This document shows positions 7,740 to 11,158 of a DNA stretch of 11,158 nt, in pieces. The first letter of the stretch is position 1; every line of letters begins with the position of its first letter. The stretch is taken from contig PCCJ01000094.1 in assembly GCA_002731665.1 (NCBI GenBank), forward strand, positions 1 to 11,158. Direction: 5' to 3'. The notes below the pieces were generated by a model that was not told the origin of the DNA, searched no databases, and saw only the letters and a program-made list of their open reading frames with translations. Made by a program: the position numbers and the translations under genes. The stretch comes from Actinomycetota bacterium. Its GTDB lineage: Bacteria; Actinomycetota; Acidimicrobiia; Acidimicrobiales; Poriferisodaliceae.

Positions 7740-8665
7740 TAGTATCGCTCTTGCATACGGCGAACGATCAGATTACCCAACATGTTCATTACCAAAGTGA
7801 TTATGAATAGCAAGGCTCCTAAAAAGTAGAGACTTTGGAACGCTAAGTCATTACCGGCTACTTGGTCTGTGCCGAGTCCCAAAGCCGCCATTGCTGAGGT
7901 AACCGTGCCACCAGATTCTTTAATGCTTGTTTCGAACAATGATGTATCTCCGCCACCCGAAGCGATTGTGACTACCATCGTCTCGCCGATGGCACGGCTG
8001 AAGCCGACAATTATGGCTGCCATTAAGCCCGAGAGCGCTGCTGGAATAACTACTCGAATAGCCGTGGTAGCTTTTCGGGCTCCCAACCCGGCAGAAGCTT
8101 CACGTAGGTCGCGAGGGACTGCTCTCAGGGCATCCTCAGAGATTGATGCTATGAGCGGGATTACAAGCAAACCGACACCAATACCTGCTGCAAGCTTGTT
8201 GAAAAAATTAATCTCATCAAAAAATTTACTAAGAACGACAGGCGTTATAAAACTTATAGCGAACACTCCCAGCACTACGCTGGGAACGCTCGCCAAAAGC
8301 TCGAGGGTCGGTTTCATTATCCGTCTTACTCGCGGATGCGCATACTCCGAAAGATATATCGCAGCCCCTAAGCCAGAGGGAACAGCCACAATCATCGAAA
8401 CAACTGCGATCTGAGCAGAGTTAAGTATCAGTGTTCCAATGTCGAACATACCTCGTCGAGGAAACCATCCAATTGTTTGCAACTGGTCTGCGGCGACTTG
8501 GCTAGCGAAAGTCCAGGCTTCTGAGGCTATTGTCCAAATTATTAGTCCGCTTATCAAGATCGTTATCGCTGAAGCTAGAAGAAACATCCAACGAGCAAGC
8601 GATGATCGCAAGCGCCTTCCGCTAGCTGTTTGCAACTCCTCTGCGGAGATAGTCGTCATATTCAC
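7739..8665 (-). CDS. pstC: Phosphate ABC transporter permease PstC
   Basis: A 308-residue inner-membrane permease, partner of PstA. Seen: a first span at about 26-47, LASVPSVVLG (124-133), the cytoplasmic EAA loop beginning REASAGLGARKATTAIRVV (188-206), and SRAIGETMVV (223-232) with R224 and E228, conserved in PstC. Length and order match the family. Two starts are possible: GTG at 8665, with AGG 10 nt upstream, and ATG at 8659, two codons in; I keep the first because the SD spacing is nearer to normal. It is separated from pstS by 42 nt with no hairpin, so a strong pstS-specific attenuation step is not apparent. Confidence 0.95.
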   Translation of the reverse strand: MNMTTISAEELQTASGRRLRSSLARWMFLLASAITILISGLIIWTIASEAWTFASQVAADQLQTIGWFPRRGMFDIGTLILNSAQIAVVSMIVAVPSGLGAAIYLSEYAHPRVRRIMKPTLELLASVPSVVLGVFAISFITPVVLSKFFDEINFFNKLAAGIGVGLLVIPLIASISEDALRAVPRDLREASAGLGARKATTAIRVVIPAALSGLMAAIIVGFSRAIGETMVVTIASGGGDTSLFETSIKESGGTVTSAMAALGLGTDQVAGNDLAFQSLYFLGALLFIITLVMNMLGNLIVRRMQERY

Positions 8666-8707
8666 ACATTCTTAGCCTGTTAGAGAGTAAAGATGGGGGC
8701 TCTTCGA

Positions 8708-9784
8708 TCAAAAAGTTTTGCCGGTTGTCCTATTTGCCCAGCTTGCCCGTGACTGCGTTATGTCTTCTTCCGAAAGATTTACGTAACCAGCCTCCACTAC
8801 ATACTTTTGCCCTTCGTCGCTCAACATGTAATCGATAAAATCCTTCACTGCTGGGTCGTCAGCTTTGGCAGCGTCTACATAGGTGTACAGGAAGCGAGCG
8901 ATGGGGAATGACGCATCAGCAATCGTTGCAGGAGACGGGGCCACGCAACCATCGCCTCCGTCAACTTCAAGAAGCGCTACACGGTCACGTGCTACATCTG
9001 CGAACGCGAAACCAACCCAACCCAGGCTGTACTTGTTGCCTGCTATTCCATCAATAATTACGTTGTCATTTGCAGAAGCGTTGTAGTCGGGGCGAACAGC
9101 GTAGTTGGCGTCTGCTTCCCCCGCCTCGACACGTTCTTCCCAAACGTCTTCTAATGCAATTTCAATGAAACTGTCGAATGTTCCTGATTCTTCACCTGGG
9201 GCAAAGATCTCAAGGTCACCTTCTGGGAACGGTCCCGTTCCGCCAATCTCTGCATTGAGACTATTTGCGTCGGACCACTTACTAAAGCCCGTCGCTTCAA
9301 CACCAACAAGACTGTAAAGATCAGCGAAATTTAGACACTCAATAGCATCATTCTCGATTGAAATGATGGCGGAGATGCCGTCGATACCGACACGAAACTC
9401 AATGAAATCGATCCCTTTTTCTTGCAAGCAATCAATTTCTTTGTCCTTGATCTGACGCGAGCTGCTCCAAATTGGAACTTCTCCAGCACATGCAGCTTTA
9501 TGGCCATCTCCTGAACCGGGACCACTTACCGAGATCGCTACCGAAGGATGAACTTCAGAGAAGGCCTCAGCTAGAAGATTAGTGATTGGCTCTACGCTCG
9601 ATGATCCAGTAACGGTAATCGTTCCGGATAAACCCGGTTGTGCAGTTGATTTAGACTCACTCGAAGAATTCGAATCAGAGCTGCCGCAGGCTCCGGCGAC
9701 CAATGTGATCACACCTACGAGGCTCACAAACGTTAGCCATCTGAATCGGGAAACTTGTTTGTTTGATCTCATGTTCTTGTTCAT
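8708..9784 (-). CDS. pstS: Phosphate-binding lipoprotein PstS
   Basis: A 358-residue extracytoplasmic phosphate receptor that delivers phosphate to PstCA. A basic N-terminus and a hydrophobic core (about 17-31) lead to VAGAC, with Cys33 as the likely lipidated residue, followed by a Ser/Asn-rich linker, as in actinobacterial lipoproteins. Phosphate-loop elements are TGSSSVEPI (59-67), SGPGSGDGHK (83-92) and GEESGTFDSF (197-206); the C-terminal ASANDNVIIDGIAGN and LGWVGFAFAD stretches also fit this PstS branch. The loop after the second element reads VPIWSSSRQI, where I recall relatives having TDISDASRPI (see findings). No SD precedes the ATG at 9784; a -10-like TAAATT ends 6 nt before it, suggesting a leaderless message. 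It is the first gene of the operon and lies just below the Pho boxes. Confidence 0.95.
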   Translation of the reverse strand: MNKNMRSNKQVSRFRWLTFVSLVGVITLVAGACGSSDSNSSSESKSTAQPGLSGTITVTGSSSVEPITNLLAEAFSEVHPSVAISVSGPGSGDGHKAACAGEVPIWSSSRQIKDKEIDCLQEKGIDFIEFRVGIDGISAIISIENDAIECLNFADLYSLVGVEATGFSKWSDANSLNAEIGGTGPFPEGDLEIFAPGEESGTFDSFIEIALEDVWEERVEAGEADANYAVRPDYNASANDNVIIDGIAGNKYSLGWVGFAFADVARDRVALLEVDGGDGCVAPSPATIADASFPIARFLYTYVDAAKADDPAVKDFIDYMLSDEGQKYVVEAGYVNLSEEDITQSRASWANRTTGKTF

Positions 9785-9790
9785 GAAGGC

Positions 9791-9796
9791 AATTTA
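9791..9796 (-). promoter_or_regulatory. Candidate -10 element for leaderless pstS transcript
   Basis: The minus strand reads TAAATT, six further bases, then the pstS ATG. A start site at the normal distance from this -10 box would coincide with the A of ATG, giving a leaderless mRNA, a common arrangement in Actinobacteria. The absence of any SD upstream agrees. An alternative -10, GTTAAT at 9811-9806, lies closer to the Pho boxes and would give a leader of roughly 15 nt. Confidence 0.45.
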
Positions 9797-9827
9797 GAGA
9801 TGCTCATTAACAAACAAGAAAGTGCAC

Positions 9828-9867
9828 GGTTAACGAAGTGATGATCTTCGGTAAACAGACGGTTAAC
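9828..9867 (-). promoter_or_regulatory. Pho box array upstream of pstS (RegX3/PhoB binding sites)
   Basis: Read on the coding strand, GTTAACC (9867-9861), a 4-nt gap, then GTTTACC (9856-9850), and 22 nt further on GTTAACC again (9834-9828). The unit starts lie 11 and 22 nt apart, an exact 11-bp grid, that is 7-bp sites with 4-bp gaps. This is the known spacing of Pho boxes, and the units resemble the actinobacterial GTTCACC-type consensus. The third grid position (ATCATCA, 9845-9839) is degenerate. Placement upstream of pstS, in the operon that encodes the matching regulator, supports autoregulation under phosphate limitation. Confidence 0.75.
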
Positions 9868-9881
9868 GAATCGACGGTTTG

Positions 9882-9895
9882 GGGTTCCAGAACCC
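9882..9895. promoter_or_regulatory. Inverted repeat next to the Pho boxes
   Basis: GGGTTC-CA-GAACCC is a perfect 6-bp inverted repeat with a 2-nt centre, 14 bp upstream of the outermost Pho box relative to pstS. Its position suggests a binding site for a second regulator of the pst promoter. A hairpin terminator for purU is less likely because no T-run follows and purU ends about 100 nt away. Confidence 0.35.
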
Positions 9896-9992
9896 GTTAT
9901 CTTCTTCCAAATCGATGTGCCGAACCTAGCGAACATTTAGAAGTTTAAAAACTATTTACTGATTATATGAAGTATCAGAGAGGTGCAAGAAT

Positions 9993-10850
9993 TTAACCAA
10001 AAACCACTGTTTTATTCCCATAAACGAGTACCTGGTTGTTTATGTGGGCCTTAACGGCGCGAGCCAACACGATCATTTCTAAATCTCGCCCTTTTTGAAC
10101 TAGTTCCTCGGGTGAATGTCGGTGTGTGACTCTTATAACCTCTTGCTCAATGATCGGTCCCTCATCAAGGGCAACCGTCGCGTAGTGAGCAGTGACTCCT
10201 ATGAGCTTTACACCCCGAGCATGGGCTTGGTGGTACGGCTTGCTGCCCGGAAATGCTGGAAGGAAAGAGTGGTGTATGTTGATGATTCGACTAGGAAATA
10301 AATCAACAACTTTCGCTGGCAGCACCTGCATGTACCTTGCCATGATGACAAGGTCAATACCGTTGTCTACGAGCAAACGTCGCAGAGTCTCTTGCTGTAA
10401 TTCTTTATTTGCCTGGTCCACTGGTAAATGATGAAAGTCATATCCTGCGCGTTCTGTCGGTTCGCGAAGAGTTTCGTGATTGCTTGCAACGAAAGCTAGT
10501 TGTGCCGGAATTTCCCCCAAACTCCATCGAGCTAAAAGGTCATATGTGCAATGTCCTTGCTTTGAACACAGGATTGCTACTCGAGGCCGTTCACTTGACA
10601 ATCGGATCTTAAATTCCATCGCAAAAGATTCAGCGATTACGCCAAAGCCCGTTTCGAATTCTTCTAGCGTGCCGGACAGGTTTTCTATCTCAACTTCGAC
10701 TCTTTGAAAGAAGATGCCAGCCTGAACATCAACATGTTGTTCTGCATGAACCACATTTGTCCCACGTTCGAACAAATACGAAGTCACCGCCGCAGCTATA
10801 CCTGGTCGGTCGGGGCAAGATAGTAACAGCGTCGCTGTTGAGTAGGACAT
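9993..10850 (-). CDS. purU: Formyltetrahydrofolate deformylase PurU
   Basis: A cytosolic enzyme that, by family, hydrolyses 10-formyltetrahydrofolate to formate and tetrahydrofolate, balancing the one-carbon pool and supplying formate for purine synthesis. From the ATG at 10850 it has 285 residues, close to the usual 280. Seen: an N-terminal ACT domain (about residues 4-85, with SCPDRPGIAAAV), and a formyltransferase-fold domain with SKQGHCTYDLLAR, IINIHHSFLPAFPG (the catalytic Asn and His) and HYATVALDEGPIIEQ (the catalytic Asp). A TTG two codons earlier (10856) is an alternative start. Neither has an SD; TAGAAT 8 nt before the ATG could drive a nearly leaderless transcript. It ends 208 nt before pstS and seems monocistronic. 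The single-domain GARTs (PurN) are excluded by the ACT domain. Confidence 0.94.
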   Translation of the reverse strand: MSYSTATLLLSCPDRPGIAAAVTSYLFERGTNVVHAEQHVDVQAGIFFQRVEVEIENLSGTLEEFETGFGVIAESFAMEFKIRLSSERPRVAILCSKQGHCTYDLLARWSLGEIPAQLAFVASNHETLREPTERAGYDFHHLPVDQANKELQQETLRRLLVDNGIDLVIMARYMQVLPAKVVDLFPSRIINIHHSFLPAFPGSKPYHQAHARGVKLIGVTAHYATVALDEGPIIEQEVIRVTHRHSPEELVQKGRDLEMIVLARAVKAHINNQVLVYGNKTVVFG

Positions 10851-10858
10851 AACCAATA

Positions 10859-10864
10859 ATTCTA
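10859..10864 (-). promoter_or_regulatory. Candidate -10 element for purU
   Basis: The minus strand has TAGAAT, a TAnnnT -10 with five of six matches to TATAAT, ending 8 nt before the purU ATG at 10850. With no SD present, this placement would give a leaderless or nearly leaderless mRNA. No good -35 is visible. Confidence 0.35.
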
Positions 10865-11011
10865 GAAGGCTGACCGACCGAGTAGACCTACCGCAAGCAA
10901 CCAGTATCAGGCGGGCAGCCCCATCAAACTCTCAGTGTGTACCAAACCGTCAACAGGCTTCCTGGACTTCGCTTCGATTCTGAAGGCTTCTAAGATATAA
11001 ATAGAGTTATC

Positions 11012-11029
11012 TGTAAAGTCGACTTTACA
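11012..11029. promoter_or_regulatory. Perfect 18-bp palindrome between the small membrane ORF and purU
   Basis: TGTAAAGTCGACTTTACA equals its own reverse complement over all 18 bp. With one base skipped the match continues on both sides (ATC-TGTAAAG against CTTTACA-AGAT). It contains the stop codon of the 26-codon ORF and lies 162 nt upstream of the purU ATG, with AT-rich sequence beside it. It looks like a dimeric-repressor operator. As RNA it could form a 7-bp stem with a UCGA loop, but the stem is AU-rich and no U-tract follows, so a terminator is less likely. The binding protein is unknown. Confidence 0.55.
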
Positions 11030-11105
11030 AGATTGCTCTACACATAACGATCACGTATGCCACCACCACAGCCAACCCCGCATACCTCCAAATTTTAAGG
11101 CTCAT
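11025..11105 (-). CDS. Small single-span membrane peptide (26 residues), unrecognised
   Basis: An ATG at 11105-11103 opens a 26-codon frame ending at TAA (11027-11025). The peptide begins MSLKIWRYAG, which is short and positively charged, and continues with an unbroken hydrophobic stretch (LAVVVAYVIVMC) and an end of RAIL. This pattern is that of a small single-pass membrane protein, cytoplasmic side first. Its ATG overlaps the stop codon of the upstream frame as ATGA, which suggests translational coupling to that gene; no good SD is otherwise present. Accessory peptides of this size are known beside transporters and respiratory complexes, but I cannot link it to any family. Chance is a real alternative for so short a frame. 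Confidence 0.45.
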   Translation of the reverse strand: MSLKIWRYAGLAVVVAYVIVMCRAIL

Positions 11106-11158
11106 TTATCATCGGCTTTCCTATTCGTTGCACCCAGCGACCTACTCCTGAAATAGCC
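11102..11158 (-). CDS. C-terminal end of a gene entering from the right edge (partial)
   Basis: The minus strand is open from the window end for 18 codons, reading GYFRSRSLGATNRKADDK and then TGA (11104-11102). The charged, polar ending looks like a protein tail, as in membrane proteins with a cytoplasmic C-terminus. The stop overlaps the start of the small membrane ORF by 4 nt, a typical operon junction, which is the main support. Too little is present to identify the product. Confidence 0.4.
   Translation of the reverse strand, partial: GYFRSRSLGATNRKADDK

Noticed and set aside
8666..8707. Attenuator hairpin between pstS and pstC
   Set aside because: The 42-nt gap contains no inverted repeat of useful length.
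10851..11024. Riboswitch upstream of purU (THF, glycine or ZTP type)
   Set aside because: No conserved core of these classes was recognised by eye in the 174-nt leader region, and the likely -10 lies next to the start codon, leaving no room for a leader RNA.
11057..11098. Plus-strand 13-codon frame starting MPPPQPTPH
   Set aside because: Antisense to the better-supported small membrane ORF, very short, and without an SD.

Overview
The window looks like a chromosomal segment of an actinobacterium (Actinomycetota), possibly a free-living marine or freshwater member of Acidimicrobiia. Three things suggest this. The two-component pair is of SenX3/RegX3 type. PstS is a lipoprotein with the SGPGSGDG-type phosphate loop I associate with that class. 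GTG starts and weak or absent Shine-Dalgarno (SD) sequences are common. Base composition is moderate, clearly not high-GC by eye. The taxonomic call is inference from protein style, not from a marker gene. Every gene I can support is on the minus strand, so transcription runs from high to low coordinates.

Right edge (about 10857-11158): the C-terminal tail of a gene entering from outside the window ends in an ATGA overlap with a 26-codon ORF for a tiny single-span membrane peptide. That ORF's stop codon lies inside a perfect 18-bp palindrome. Then comes purU (formyltetrahydrofolate deformylase), apparently a single gene with its own weak promoter.

Centre (about 3264-9895): a complete phosphate-starvation operon in the order pstS-pstC-pstA-pstB-phoU-senX3-regX3. 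It joins the high-affinity phosphate ABC transporter to PhoU and to the kinase and response regulator that sense and control phosphate supply. Gaps are 54 nt or less, with three overlaps. Upstream of pstS is an array of 7-bp GTTAACC-type direct repeats on an 11-bp grid, the spacing expected of a Pho box. Regulator, sensor and target transporter therefore sit in one likely autoregulated unit. A candidate -10 element sits exactly where a leaderless pstS mRNA would need it.

Left part (1-3129): a small catabolic operon with an NTF2-fold SnoaL-like protein, a type I Baeyer-Villiger monooxygenase and a classical short-chain dehydrogenase. A further gene starts at position 25 behind a perfect GGAGG ribosome-binding site and leaves the window. 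The set fits oxidation of an alcohol to a ketone and then to an ester or lactone; the substrate cannot be read from sequence.

No rRNA, tRNA, CRISPR array, insertion sequence or convincing Rho-independent terminator was seen. The core systems are known ones. The less described parts are the small membrane peptide with its palindrome, the leaderless Pho promoter layout, and the catabolic trio.
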